Source: Cornus controversa | Taxonomy: Eukaryota; Streptophyta; Magnoliopsida; Cornales; Cornaceae | Assembly: GCA_026545225.1 (NCBI GenBank) | Contig: CM048846.1 | Span: 86,259,270-86,323,269 of the forward strand | DNA: 64,000 nucleotides | Reading direction: 5' to 3' | Shown: positions 49,640-61,945 of the stretch, piece by piece | Layout: the number at the start of each line of letters is the position of its first letter | Numbering within the stretch: the stretch's first letter is position 1 | The notes under the pieces: model-generated | The model's database searches: none | Told to the model about the DNA's origin: nothing | The model's input: only the letters and a program-made list of their open reading frames with translations | Made by a program: the position numbers and the translations under genes

Positions 49640-50600
49640 GAGGATGATGGTGATGTACTGGTAATTACCCTCGTGTTAGAGATGATGCAGTGCATAGTCA
49701 GGTAGGCGGCCACCACACCGAACGTAATACTCGAGTCCATAGTGATGTGTCTGTCCACGTCGGTGATAAAATTAAAGACGTTGCCTATTTTGACTTTCAG
49801 GTGCAAGATTTGAAGGCAGAAGTTAAAGATATGGCACAGGTCATAAAGGGGAAGGGCCCTACTACAATAGGTGACTTGGTACGAAATACTAATATGTCGT
49901 TCAGTTCGGCTGTCATAGGATGTCCCTTACCCAATAAGTTCAAAATGTCAAACCTCAAGAACTCTGATGGAACCAATGATCCTCTTGATCACCTGGAGAC
50001 ATTTAAGGGGCTTAAGTACCTACAAGTTGTTCTAGACGAAATTATGTGTAGAGATTTCCTTACTACATTGAAGAGATAGACTCGAGTTTGGTTCAACAAA
50101 TTAAGGCCAGGCTCTATCGAAAGTTTTGACAAGTTAAGCAAACAGTTCATAGAGTATTTCATTGCCGGATAGAGGCTTCGGAGACCGGCAACGTACCTGC
50201 TAAATGTGAAGTAACAAAAAGGAGAATCCTTTCCGGATTACATAAGTCGGTTTAACACCGAGATGCTACAAGTGGATGAGGTAGATGATAAGGTCACCCT
50301 TACAGCTTTCATAGGCATACTTGTAGCCATCCAGGTTTCTGTTCTCATTGTCAAAAGAGCCCCTTGCTAGCATGGCGGAGTTATTAGTCAAAGTTCAGAA
50401 ACACATGAATGTTGAGGATGCTCTGAATGCACTAAGAAGCAAGGGAGTTAAATATAAGAAGCCAGATAAAAAGAGGCTAGTCCTAAAACCTAAAAAGGAG
50501 AAGGAGAAGGAGGTGAAGTACAGAAAGTCCTCTAGCAATCAAAGAGATAGATTGATTCGGTGAGACATAAGCCCAGATAGACATGCTAAGTATACCAATT
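49640..50600 (+). pseudogene. Tat-like gag remnant
   Basis: The open part 49690-50079 contains CPLPNKFKMSNLKNSDGTND followed by PLDHLETFKGL, the gag block characteristic of Tat-clade gypsy. A stop at 50077 and another near 50171 interrupt TRVWFNKLRPGSIESFDKLS. A Lys-rich tail (50348-50563) may be the nucleocapsid side; no zinc knuckle is seen. Confidence 0.75.
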
Positions 50601-50979
50601 ATACTCCCTTGAACACGCTAGTGAAGCAAATTTTCTTACAGATCTAGAATGACCCATCACTAAAGTGGCCTGAATAGATGAAAATTAACCCATCAAAAAG
50701 ATCCTAGGATAAGTACTGTAGGTTCCATCAGGACCATGGAGACCATACTGAAGACTATTTTGACCTAAAGGACCATATTGAAAGCCTGATCTGTAGGGAT
50801 CGTCTATGCAAGTTTATAACATGAAATAGGAGAACATGTGCTAACCCTGCTAGAGGAGGTTGAGATGGTCGCCCCATCGAGCAATAACCTACGGGTGAGA
50901 TCAAAGTTATTTCAAGGGGGTTCGCTAGTAGTGGAAAATCTAGCTCAGCTCGGAGGGCACATGCTAGGAGAGTCTGAAA

Positions 50980-53900
50980 CTTTTCAGAAGTGCATGAAGT
51001 TGGAATGACTACTCCCCTAGTGAAATTATCTCGTTTGGAGGAGCCCACCATCAGTTTCTCTGAAGACGACGGTAAAGGAGTCCACCAACCCCACGATGAT
51101 CCTCTGGTGGTCTCCATGGTCATAGCCAACTATACCATCCAGAGGATACTGATCAATAATGGTAGCTCTACAGATATCTTGTTCTCTGATGCGTTCGATA
51201 AAATGAAGATATGCAAGAAAAAGCTCTGTCCTATGAATTCATCGCTCGTGGGCTTCACAGGTGACAAAGTGTTTCCACTGGGGTAGTTACTCTTCCAGTA
51301 ACTACAGGCACCCACCCGAAATAAGTTACTATTATAGTGGATTTCTTGGTTATAGATTGCCCATCAGCATATAATGTCATCATAGTGAGGTCAACTTTGA
51401 ATGCTATGAAGGCAATCACATCTACTTACCATATTTTGATGCAATTCCTAATCGAACACAGTGTGGGAAAAGTAAGGGGCGATCAAATAACAGCCTAGGA
51501 CTACTATGCAGCCTCTATCAGAGAAAAAAAATACAAGAAACACTGATGATTGAAAGGTTAGATATGAGGGATGAAAAACTAGCCTACCAAGCCGAACTAA
51601 CAAAGATCTAATAGAAGTCAGCCTTGGTGGTAGCGCAACCATAAAGAAAGTAAACATAGGATCTCTACTCCCCTCATATATTAGAGTCAGGCTGGTTTAT
51701 TTCCTTAAAGGGAATTAGAACTTGTTTGCATGGTTTCATGATGAAATGCCAGGCATAGGCCCAGTCGTGATAGAGCACCGTCTCAATCTGGATCCCAATT
51801 AGACAGAAGAGGAGAAATTTTACCCCAAAAAGGAACTTGGCTATATTAGATGAGGTAGAAAAGTTATTGAAGGCCAATTTCATTCAAGAGATGCACTATT
51901 CGGAGTGGTTGGCAAATGTGGTTCTAATAAAAAAAACTAATGGAAAGTGGAGGCTTTGTGTGGACTTCATAGACCTTAACAAGGCCTGCTGAAGGGCAAT
52001 TTCCCTTTCCTAAGGATCGATATGCTAGTGGAATGGACAGCCGAACATGAATTGTTGAGCTATATGGATGCTTGCTCCGAATATAACTAGATCTCCATGT
52101 ACAGCCTAGACAGAGAGAAAACGGCCGTCATCACCGACAGAGGCCTCTACTGCTACAAGGTGATGTCTTTTGGGCTGAAAAATGCCAGAGTGACATACCA
52201 AAGACTGGTGAATGCGATGTTTAAGCACAAGATTGGATGAAACATGGAGCTGTATGTGGTTGACATGTTAGGGAAAAATCTAAAGGCTAAGAATCATTTG
52301 GCTGGTCTACAGGAAACATTTGAACTACTCAAAAGACATAAAATGAAGCTCAATCCCAACAAGCGTACCTTTGGGGTTTCCTCAGATATATGGTGAGCAA
52401 AACAGGAATAGAAGCTAATCTAGAGAAAATCAAGGCGGTCTTGAATATGAACAACCTAAGGATCTACAAAGACTGGCAGGGAAAATTACAGCTTTGAGAA
52501 GAGTAATTTCTCGAGGAATAGATAGGTGTCTACCCTTCTTTCGTGTGCTCAAAATTTTTTTTAAATGGACACCAGATTATGAACAGGCATTCAAGGAGTT
52601 AAAGGAATATCTCAGCTTTCCCCCATTGTTATCTAGAGCCCTACTAGGAGAAGAGTTGTACTTGTATCTCATAGTTTCCATATCAGTGATTAAATCAGCT
52701 CTAGTTCAAGAAGAAAGCAGGGTCCAAAGGATAGTATACTATACAAGTCAAGCACTTAGAGGTGTAGAGGAGAGATGTTTTAAGCTAGAGAAGTTAGCAT
52801 TTGCCCTGATTGTGTCAGCCAGAAAGCTGAGGCCATATTTTCAAGCCTATACAATCGTGGTATTAACAGATCAACCACTTAGGTACGTTCTACATAAACC
52901 AGACACTTCAGGCCGATTAATGAAATGGTCGGTAAAGCTTGGAGAGTTTGACATTCATTACAAGCCAATGAATGCAATAAAGGCCCAGGTATTAGCAAAC
53001 ATTGTTGCTAAGTTCACCCTTTCAAAAGAAAAGGTTCAATCCCATTTGGCAACAAAGACATAGTCAAGTGAACAGATGAGTAGGAAGCAATCTGGACTTT
53101 GTTTGTGGATGGGTCATCTAATGCCCAGTTCAGTGGAGTAGGGTAAATAATTATTTCTCTAGAGAGAGAAAATTTATAATACGTGCTTTAGTTTAGTTTT
53201 AAATCAACTAATAACGAGGCACAATACGAAGCCTTGATTGTAGGGCTAAGGATGGCAAAGGCTCTCGAGGTGGAGCAACTCAGAGCCTATACTAATTCCC
53301 AATTGATTGTTGAACAAGTTTAAGCCGAATATGAAGTAAGGGGTGAGAAGATGATAATCTACTTATAGAAGGTAGAAAAATTAAAAAGTACCTTCTAGAA
53401 ATTATCAAACCATCAGATTCCATGTGAAGAGAATAGGAACGCAGATGCCCTGGCTAGAATAACCATTGCATTAGAACCAGAGGTCAGTAAGACTATACCA
53501 TTGGAGTACCTGGATAGGCTAGGTATAGCTCAGAGATAACATATAGAAGTGCAGCAGATAATGATAAGAATGGAATGAGCTGATCATATCATTAAATATA
53601 TCAAAGATGGGATATTACCAGATGATAGGGTAAAGACTCGAAAGTTGAAGATTCGGGTAGCTAAGTATATACTCATCAAAGAGGTGCTCTACAAAAGGAG
53701 TTTGTTTTTACCCTAATTGTGATGTGTCTCTGATGAGGAGACCCATTTCATCCTCAAAGAGATACATGAAAGATTTTGTGGTAACTATGTTGAGGACAGG
53801 TCACTGATGCATAAGTCTATACAACAAGGATAATACTGGCTTGCCATGTAGAATGATGTAACTGATTTCATTAAGAAGTGTGACAAATTCCAATGATTCA

Positions 53901-54815
53901 CCAATGTCCCAAGACAACCTCCAAAGGTGATGACCCTCGTGTCAGGGTCGTGGCCTTTCGCACAATGGGGGATGGACCTGATAGGCCCTCTCCCTAAAAG
54001 AAAAGGACAGACTAAGTATGCTATTGTGGTGGTGGATTATTTCACTAAATGGGTAGAAGTATAGCCATTGGCCAAAATCACTGAGAAAAATGTAAGGAAC
54101 TTCATTTGGAATACAATAATATATCTACAGATTTAGGATACCCAGAGTAATTGTTACCAACAACGTAAAACAATTTGATAACTCATAGTTTAAGAATTTT
54201 TGCTCCTAACATGGGATTAGAATTCATTTATCATCACTAGGACACCCCCAAGCAAATGGGCAAGTGAAAGTCACTAATAGGACGATCCTTCAGATGATCA
54301 AGACTAGGCTTAAGGCTTCAAATGAATTATAGCCCGAGTAGTTGCCAAATGTACTATGGGCTTATTGCACTACTATACGCACTTCCACAAGGGAAACTCC
54401 TTTTCTCTTAGCATTTGGGAGTGAGGCAGTCATTCCTGTGGAGATTGGCTTAGTAAGTTTTAGAACTGAACATTATAAGCCTCAACAGAACGAAATAGAA
54501 TTGGTGGTAAGTTTAGATCTGATCGAAGAGAGAAGAGATCGGGCTCAAATGAGGACAGCTGCCTATCAATAGATGGTCTCCAGGTTCTATAATGCTCAGG
54601 TTAAGCCAATGAGATTCTTGGTCAGAGATCTGGTGCTTCGTAAGATTACTCAAGCGACTAAAGGCTCGACCAAGGGAAAACTAGCTCCCAACTAGGAAGG
54701 GCCTTATAGAGTTACCCGCTATCAGCGGCCAGGGACTTACTGGCTAGAAACTCTAGAAGGGAAGTCTTCGCCTCATCCAGTGAATGCCCAACATCTCAGA
54801 AAATATTATCAGTAA
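50980..54815 (+). pseudogene. Tat-like pol remnant (protease, RT, RNase H, second RNase H, integrase)
   Basis: The protease region reads [14 protein letters not shown] (51150), where the catalytic Asp of the D-G/S-S motif is replaced by Asn. RT remnants (52000-52480) have several stops and the catalytic YxDD is not readable. RNase H is the best preserved part (52494-53063). It is followed by WTLFVDGSSNAQFSGVG and NNEAQYEALIVGLRMA (53100-53280), the archaeal-type second RNase H that marks the Tat clade. Integrase remnants run 53700-54815 (WAYCTTIRTSTRETPF, LAFGSEAVIPVEIG, KLAPN.EGPYRV). At least fifteen stops or frameshifts: dead. Confidence 0.8.
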
Positions 54816-54959
54816 ATGTTTATTTGCTTTAATTTCAATTTTAATAACTTTAATTTCTATAAGTGGTTTATGTTTCAATAAATTTTCTTGTTGTCACATC
54901 TCCATCTAATAAACTAATTGATTGATTTATGAGAATTTTTTTTATCACGACTCTACTGT

Positions 54960-55235
54960 GAGGATGTTCTACTCTTTTTTTACTAAATGTGAATGATATA
55001 CTCTCTTTCCACTGAAGATATCACTTATTAAAGGAAGAGAACAATCTACTATTGAATCTCCTTTGAGGAGACAACGAGAATCAGTTGTTTTTCTCTACTT
55101 GAAGGGTTCTCCTTATTAAAGGACAAGCTAAGTGAAGCTTGAGAAAACCCAAACTTCCCTGATGAAATAATTTCCAAAGTGAAGGGACTTTCCTAATTGA
55201 AGAGGCAAACAACCTTCTTTATTGAAGGAATGAGC
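54960..55235 (+). repeat. degenerate short repeats after integrase
   Basis: Recurring pieces such as TTATTAAAGGAAGAGAAC, TTATTAAAGGACAAGC, CTAATTGAAGAGGC and TTTATTGAAGGAATGAGC occur every 30-60 bp. They are typical of 3' regions of large gypsy elements. No coding role inferred. Confidence 0.45.
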
Positions 55236-55521
55236 TAGTACACAAGCGACTACAGCACTAAAGAATTAAGATGTGAATAATTAGCATAGAAGCAACATTA
55301 CGATTATTATATAAAAAGATATCTCATTTTGATCTACTGCATAAACATAGAGTTGGATAAGAAGCTACTGAAGGTTCGACACTACAAATATGAAATTGGA
55401 TGTGAAGCTACTCGCAAAAGAGTTCAAAGCTACAATTAAGCTAAAAAAATAATAGTAGAATGAAAGTTTAGACAAAGCAAGGAAACCACAATGCCTTCTC
55501 ACTCATCATCTGCATCAAAGA

Positions 55522-56000
55522 TGTTCTCTGCCTCCAGCTCAATCAAAGAAAAGTCTATGTGGGAGAAATTAGAACTGGCAAGGGCTCAAAAAGTCTCAAA
55601 GCCATCAAAATAGGCTTTTCTAGTCAGCATCATCAACTCTTGGGAGGTCTTAAACTCATCAATTGCGTTTGTCCTCTCCATTTTTATCTTCTCAGACATA
55701 TCTCTCGTAAATACCTCAATCTGAGATGCATAACGAGCCAACTCTGCCTCTAAAGTAGCCTGAATCTTAGCATGCTCAGCTTGCTCAACCTTTAGGCCAA
55801 CCTCAGCTTTAGCTAGCTTGACCTGTTCTGCCTATAAGGAATCTTCATCTTTTGCTACCTTGGTTTCCTTATTCTACAAGGTAGTCTTGGCAGCACCCAT
55901 ATCAACCTCATACTTGACACATAACATATTTAGGTGATTACGATAAGATTGTTCCCTTGACACGACTCGGGATACTAACAGAAAGCTTGTGCCATACTCT
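55522..56000 (-). pseudogene. antisense coiled-coil ORF remnant inside the Tat-like element
   Basis: On the minus strand one frame reads from about 56000 to 55522, with only a few stops (near 55875, 55833 and 55587). It contains VKLAKAEVGLKVEQAEHAKI, EAELARYASQIEV, KTSQELMMLTRKAYFDGFE, HIDFSLIE and a final FDADDE before a stop. The heptad-like Ala/Leu/Glu pattern indicates coiled coil. It probably forms the 3' half of the antisense gene whose 5' half is at 57646-58429. Confidence 0.55.
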
Positions 56001-57645
56001 ACATTCGCAAATCAACGTGTTAAAAAAACTGATAAAGTGACAAAGGTTATTGAAAACTCTAACCCATCCCATGTCATGCCAGAATTTGTCTTTTATGTCT
56101 GATGTAGGATAAGAATCTAAGTAGGTTAGGTTGACAAGTGCACAAAACTTGCTATTTTATATCTCAAAATAAGTCTTTAATTACTTTTTTACTTTATTTA
56201 AATGTTTTTATCTATGCATTTTATGTTTTATAGGAGTTGATTTTCAAATGAGAAGAAAATTAGCAAAAATGGCTGAAAATGATATATATAACCAAAGATG
56301 AACATAAGAAGAATTGTAAGAGATATGGTACTCTGTACAAACTACTCCACAAGAGGTCTCAAGTTCAAAACTTTGGAAATATATTATTTTTTTACACAAC
56401 CACGTCAGCAGTCCAGAATTCAAATTAAAGATATGGAGATCAAATCTTACAAATTCAAATTCAGATTTTGTTTTTTGAATTTTATTTTTAAATTTTGTAT
56501 TTTAAATTTTGTATTTCAAAATTTTGCATTTTAAATTTTCTTATCCCACCTAAATCATGTTCCTTTAACTCTATAAATAGGGGGTTTTAGGGGTTGGTGA
56601 AGGAGGGAGAAATTGCAGAAAAAAATAAAGTGTTGTATTCATTTTCTTTTCTTGTAAACACTCCTCTCAAAGGAGTGATGAAATCACCATGGTGAAATAT
56701 AAGTAAGTTTTACATTCTTGTATAATTTTTCCTCTCGAGAGAATTCTTTTATTTTTCTATTCTGAATTTTTATTTTCAAAAATTAGAGGGAGCAGGATTG
56801 TTCGTGTTTGCCAAATAATGGTAATTCGAAGAATGTCTACCTCTGTTTACCTAGCCAATGTACATTAGATTAAGTAAAAAAAAAGTCTCTCTCATATATA
56901 ATCAAGTCATTTTTTTTATGACATATATTCCTTTATCTTTCCAAGTTCTAATTGGATTGGTGAAGTGTATTGATTATTGGAGAAAAAAAATAGATAAGAA
57001 TGTTAGAAACTTTATTTATATGGATTCATGGTGGTGAATTCTCTTTCCTTGAGATTTTTTCCATCATTTGATCAAAGGCATTTAGTATTAGTTTTTATAA
57101 TTAAAAAAATCAGAAGTTTATTTTTAAATATTCATTTTTCATCCCAAAAGCTTGAGGTTTTGACTTTGAGTCTTATTACTGATTCTCACTTGAGAGTGGT
57201 TCGACCTTGCTTATTACTATACGATTTTTAGTTGAGTTTTTGTAGGTTTTATTTTGATATGAGGTGTAGAGAAGCAACGACGTCCTTCCATTATTCTAAA
57301 CTCTTCAAAGGTCCTCCTTTATAAAAAAATACTCCTTTAACCCCGACATTGATGTCACTAAGGTACTAATATCTATAAAAAGGTGAGAGACATCCGTGTG
57401 GTGAGGTAAATGGGAATTAAGATTGTTGGGGAATGTCAGACATTGAAGAATTTCCAAGGTCTGTTACAAATTATTGCTTCTTTTTAGGATGGGAAGTAAT
57501 AGGAAGACCACTTGAACCATCCTTGAATTGAGAGAGCATTTGCTTGTCGAATGGCTTCTTTGCTTCTTTGACACACGTATGTCAAAAAAAAAATTAATGT
57601 ATATAAAAAGGAAGAGAATGTGATAAGATAATGATAAATATGTAC
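56001..57645. other. middle of the Tat 3' region
   Basis: Contains a TATA-like CTATAAATAGGGG at about 56571 followed by transcript-like sequence, and AT-rich spacer. It could be an inserted LTR, but I found no paired ends. A possible antisense exon (AKKPFDKQMLSQF.. on the minus strand) lies near 57440-57560. Confidence 0.35.
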
Positions 57646-58429
57646 CTCTCTTAGTAATATATTGCCCTATAAGAGTTGAGGAGTCAAGTTCTGGATGAGC
57701 AAAAGTTTTCTGAACTCTTTCTAGTTCGTGGGGTGCAAGTGTAGGCTCTCTGAAATCTGGAGAAATCCATGAAAATTATATTAAAAATCAAGTGTTTTTA
57801 GATAAATAAAATAGCCAAACTCACCTTTGGAGCGTGAATGATCCACACTCGAGGGATGGACGACCCTCCTATGAAAAGAATTTCATTCGGAGAAAACTCC
57901 CAACCATCGCCAAAGACAACTAAGAAGCAATCTCTCTAGCCTGTATGCTTGGAAGGAATCCCACTAATAAGGTTTTTTCTGTCTTTTCAAGAAGAGAAAT
58001 ACCACCAATCCCTTTTTTTTTGGCATGTAACAGTATAGAAATTCATTGATGGTTAGCAAGCCATTACCGCAACCTTGCCATAAAGCCAAGCAACTCATAA
58101 TTACTCACCAAGTGTTAGGATTAAATTGAGTGGGGGCAAAGTTAAGATAAATGAGCAGTTGCCTAACAAAGAGGTGAATGGGAAAGTGCAACCTTGCAGC
58201 AAAAGAACACTTGTAAAAATAGATCTCTCCCTCAATAAGAGAGGAAGCTCTCTCATCAGGTGTAGGAAGCTTAAGGTTGGCCGCTTCTGGGATGGAGTAA
58301 TATGATCTGAGCTCAACTTGGTTGGCAGAAATAAGGCAACACCCTATGTCTTTTACATGTAGAGCCTAATTTTGGGACACGGATTGTGAACCGTATTCTA
58401 AAGCTTGACTACTTTCACTGTCCGACATA
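57646..58429 (-). pseudogene. antisense gene with putative gypsy-type transposon (Transposase_28-like) domain
   Basis: On the minus strand an ATG at 58429 opens MSDSESSQALEYGSQSVS, interrupted by one TAG. It continues IPEAANLKLPTPDE, EIYFYKCSFAARLHFPIHLF, VRQLLIYLNFAPTQFNPNTW. A donor GTGAGT follows. Then come LALWQGCGNGLLTINEF and RDCFLVVFGDGWEFSPNEIL, with a stop just before RDC. This exon ends CCAAAG|GTGAGT at 57825. After an AG at 57757 the exon 57756-57646 reads EPTLAPHELERVQKTF.. and ends at a donor. The domain resembles PF04195 proteins annotated in many plant genomes. Splice sites suggest a once-spliced antisense gene carried by the retrotransposon. Confidence 0.65.
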
Positions 58430-58871
58430 CTGTGAGATCGATGAGTGAATAAATCTGATTTACAAATCAGCAGTGATGTCTGCTACGTTATATAAGAGCT
58501 TAGCCTCCCTTTCGCCAATAAATTCTTCCAACTTAGGCCTTGAATTTTCAAAGCGAAGAAAGAAACAAAAGCGAACAAAATTGAAAAAGGGAGGGTCCGG
58601 TGTTATCATGTAAAAATATATATGTGAAGAACATAGAAATTGTTTATGTTTTGATTTTAGTAATAAATTAGTTTGTAAATTATAGAGGAGAATAAATAAG
58701 GAGATAGGAATGAATGTGATTGAAACGTGGATTACAAAACAATTAGTTTTGTATTTGAATTATGCTTCCTAAATTATGTGTGCAACTAGTACAACAATTT
58801 GAAGGAAACTAAAACTTTACATGTGCAGATAATCACTTTACATGTGAGTTCGTTCTCATTACGCGTCCTGT

Positions 58872-58968
58872 GGGATCGGCTGTTAACCGATCCCTTTTTC
58901 TTTTTAAAGAGACCAGGTTGTTACCTGGTCTCATGTCATGGAACATGGGACCGGCCATAGCCGATCCC
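58872..58968. repeat. three consecutive short hairpins
   Basis: Stems: GGGATCGG/CCGATCCC (58872-58894), GAGACCAGGT/ACCTGGTCTC (58909-58932, 10-bp stem, 4-base loop) and GGGACCGGC/GCCGATCCC (58947-58968, one mismatch). The first and third share arm sequence. They lie in the 3' region of the Tat-like element. Confidence 0.75.
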
Positions 58969-59107
58969 CTTCAAACCTGATCTCATGTCTTTTTTATTTA
59001 TTTAAAAATATATATATACAAATAAATTTATCTGTTCTCATCAAGTCACTTGGTCTTGTCATATAAGGTGGGATACGTATCCAATGCCTCCACACTTTGA
59101 TTTATTT

Positions 59108-59109
<2 letters not shown>

Positions 59110-59155
<46 letters not shown>

Positions 59156-59166
59156 AATACATATCA

Positions 59167-59200
<34 letters not shown>
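59110..59200 (+). repeat. CT and AT microsatellites
   Basis: A CT run at 59110-59138 is followed by two AT runs separated by AATACATATCAGTG, a motif that recurs as CATATTAGTG after the second run. Confidence 0.9.
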
Positions 59201-59204
<4 letters not shown>

Positions 59205-59782
59205 TAGTGTATATCCATACTTACAGTATTATCATCCACTCGCACTCATGACCATTAAATAAAGTGATTTTAAACTATAGATAACAAAAAAAACATTTTG
59301 AATCACATGATTAGTTTTTTAACCACTTTTGACCGTTAGATTCAACTTTTTATTCTTATTATACCAAGTTTCAATATTATATATATTTATATATACTCTT
59401 TAAACTTTAAAAATTTTAAAAAAAATTGTCTTGAGTCAAAACATAATGATGTTGGTACTCAATTCGAAGTACTCAAAATCCTCTTTGCAATGGAGCTAAT
59501 TTCATCGAAAAATTTCATCTGTGGCTAGAGTAATTGAGTTTTTAAAAAAAAGAAGAAAAAAAATTATATATTTTTGCCTTCTCTTTGTCTTATGTGATAT
59601 CACATAGGCCTCTACCCCAACCTGGTTTCCGCCTAATTATAGTAGGATGAGATACGCAACAATCATGTAAATACTATGGCATGTTTGTACTCATTAGACA
59701 CTGTCATTTTTAGCATGGGATACCTACTCCAAAATATTAAAAGAGATAAAGCAATGTTCCGATGGTTTAACGAGCAACCCTC

Positions 59783-59797
59783 CGAAAGGGGGGCAAC
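59783..59797 (+). promoter_or_regulatory. polypurine tract of the Tat-like element
   Basis: GAAAGGGGGGCAAC sits directly before the 3' LTR start TGATAAGG. Confidence 0.75.
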
Positions 59798-60204
59798 TGA
59801 TAAGGAATATTGCTCAGTAAGCTCAACAGATGGATGAGATAGGAATTAATGAAACTAATTTGATCAGGTAGAGGCAATCAATTTGATTAGATATTAAAAC
59901 TCAAATTCAAAAGTCAGGGAGATGAAATGAAAGACTAGATAAGAAAACAAAATGACCGCAAAAGGAGGGAATGTGATCCATGCCACTTGAGTTGTACCAT
60001 ATAAAGGAGGAGAAGTCAATCGATTAAGGTATGAAAAATATATAGATAAATAATTACTCCACTACACAACGCCTCTGAAACTGACTTGATCATCAGAGTC
60101 TTACCGACCGGTATCACACCGGTGCCAGAGAGGTGATTTTCTTTCTTCTTTTTCAAGAAAGCGAACCAGATCCGAATCGAATAGAGTCAACCTTCATCAG
60201 TAAT

Positions 60205-60295
60205 AGTGATGTATTTCTTTTAGAGATCTAAGGTATTATTTTTATTTTTATTTTATTTTATTATATTTAATCATGTCCCAAAATTGGGCATTGCA
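60205..60295 (+). mobile_element. last 91 bp of the split Tekay-type LTR
   Basis: After the GTAAT duplication the sequence continues the LTR interrupted at 48874 and ends AAATTGGGCATTGCA, like the AATTGGGGCATGACA end of the solo LTR at 28767. Confidence 0.65.
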
Positions 60296-60439
60296 GATTG
60301 AATGCACTAAGTAGTAAATTATGGGATACTCCAAGAAATCCAATACTACCGTCATCGACAAAAAGAAAAAGTACTTTCATAATTATATAAAGATGCATTT
60401 TTTTTTACCATGGCAACTCACATAAACATTTTTGCCCCA

Positions 60440-60689
60440 TGGAACTTAAACTTTCTGGTTGTGAAAAGTAGCTCTTTTGGTCGCAAATATATATTTGGTC
60501 GTTAAACATTTGGTCACTAAAAGTTTTGCAATTGCAACTAAATCACTTTTGGTTGCAAAAAACAATCTGTGTCACCACTTTTAGTTACCAACATGCGACC
60601 TATTTTTGATCGCTAAAACCTTTTTGCGACTAATTTTGAACTATTTGCGACAACAAAATTAGTCGTTAAAGAACTATTTTCTTATAGTG
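60440..60689 (+). mobile_element. CACTA transposon right end
   Basis: Ends TTTCTTATAGTG, the complement of a CACTATAAGAAA terminus. It is preceded by many subterminal motifs in both orientations (TTGGTCGCAA, TTAGTCGTTAAA, TTTGCGACTAAT). The left end was not found and there is no transposase sequence, so it is a fragment. Confidence 0.65.
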
Positions 60690-60822
60690 CAGCCTGCAGA
60701 GATAATTTCTTTCTTGTGCATTTTCCAGCTAGTCTGCTATAGAGAATCTTGGATCACTTCCTTTTCTTAATCATCTTTGTTCCTCCTCTACAAATGGATC
60801 TCACATTAGCTTTTAGAATAGA
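60690..60822. other. short spacer
   Basis: No feature recognised between the CACTA end and the next LTR. Confidence 0.4.
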
Positions 60823-61945
60823 TGTAGAGACTGAGTTATTTTTGACCGATTTTCTTTTATTTCTATATATTCTTTTAATTATGATTATAAATAGATTGCA
60901 CATGTTCTAAATATGAATTACATGTGCGGGAATTAGTTATGAGGTCCGGGGAAGTTTTTAAGCCATTGGTTCAATTTGGAATTTTCGAGTTAGGGGGGGC
61001 CAGGGCAAGGGTTAGGTGGGCTTGGGAAATTAAAAAATGTCCAATATTTATTTATTTTTGGTTTTAGACTAACTAAGAGTTTAGAAAAGATATGGAATGA
61101 ATTTCGGAACCATAGCCACTTCCTAAATCAAAAACGGAGTCGAGAGGGTACATTAAGTGATGTAGGGACGTTTTGGTCATTTTACATCATGGGGGCAATA
61201 CATATTAAGAGATAGAAATTTTGGCCATTATTTTTGTCTCTAAACAGTCGGCCAAAAATCTCTTTCCCTTCTCCTTCATCTCTCTTTCTTCTCTCTTAGA
61301 TTTAGAGGTCTTAAAGTGAGATTCAAAAGGTGCCAAAGAACAAAGAATCGTTTCACGCAGTGAGGGCTTGCTTTTGATCTAAAAAAAAGGTAGATTTGGG
61401 TGATTTTGGCTTAGTGATATTTGGAGCTTCCATTTGGAAACTCTTCCAAATCGAGGTAGAGATATCTAACTCATGATTTCTGGATTTTTGTGAGTAGGTT
61501 GGATGTCTAGGACATCCAACTAGGGTTTTATGTGGTTAAATGTTATGTACTGGTGTTAAATATGTATATATGTGAACTTTGCATTATTTAATAAGATGTA
61601 ATTGATGATTTGGTGCTTATGTGACTTATGTCAAATATATGAATGCATAATATGTGAAAATGTGAAGTTTAGAGTTTATTTGGTACATGAATGCAATTAT
61701 GTGATCAAGTGTTTGATTAAATGCTTCAATGAGCATGTTAATATGGAGCTTGATGGACATTTTGGTCATTTTTGAGATGCATGTCCCGTATGTGAAAATT
61801 TATGCATTTTGTTCATGTAATGATGTTTACATTGAAGAACATATGTAAATTGACACTTATGTTATATGGATGGTGTAAATTTGGATTATGAATCCATGCA
61901 TGTTTTAGGACTTAATGGCATGAATATGTGTATGAAGATAATTTG
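60823..61945 (+). mobile_element. Tekay/Del-type LTR, first part
   Basis: Starts TGTAGAGACTGAG and shares with the solo LTR at 26289 the blocks GGGAA.GTACATTAAGTGAT-like (61150) and TTTTGGTCATTT. It is interrupted at 61945 by a second LTR of the same family. Confidence 0.7.

Larger units (their letters stand above)
48875..60199 (+). mobile_element. Tat-like Ty3/gypsy retrotransposon, 11.3 kb, decayed
   Basis: The LTRs are 48875-49264 and 59798-60199, both starting TGATAAGGAATATT and ending CTTCATCA. The target duplication GTAAT is perfect (48870-48874 and 60200-60204). Primer site TGGCGCCATATGTGG (49267) is of the tRNA-Arg type common in Tat/Ogre elements. Gag, protease, RT, RNase H, a second RNase H and integrase follow to about 54815. 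Then comes a 5-kb 3' region with antisense gene remnants, and a polypurine tract. The LTRs differ by many substitutions and indels, so the insertion is old. It split the Tekay-type LTR listed above. Confidence 0.9.
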
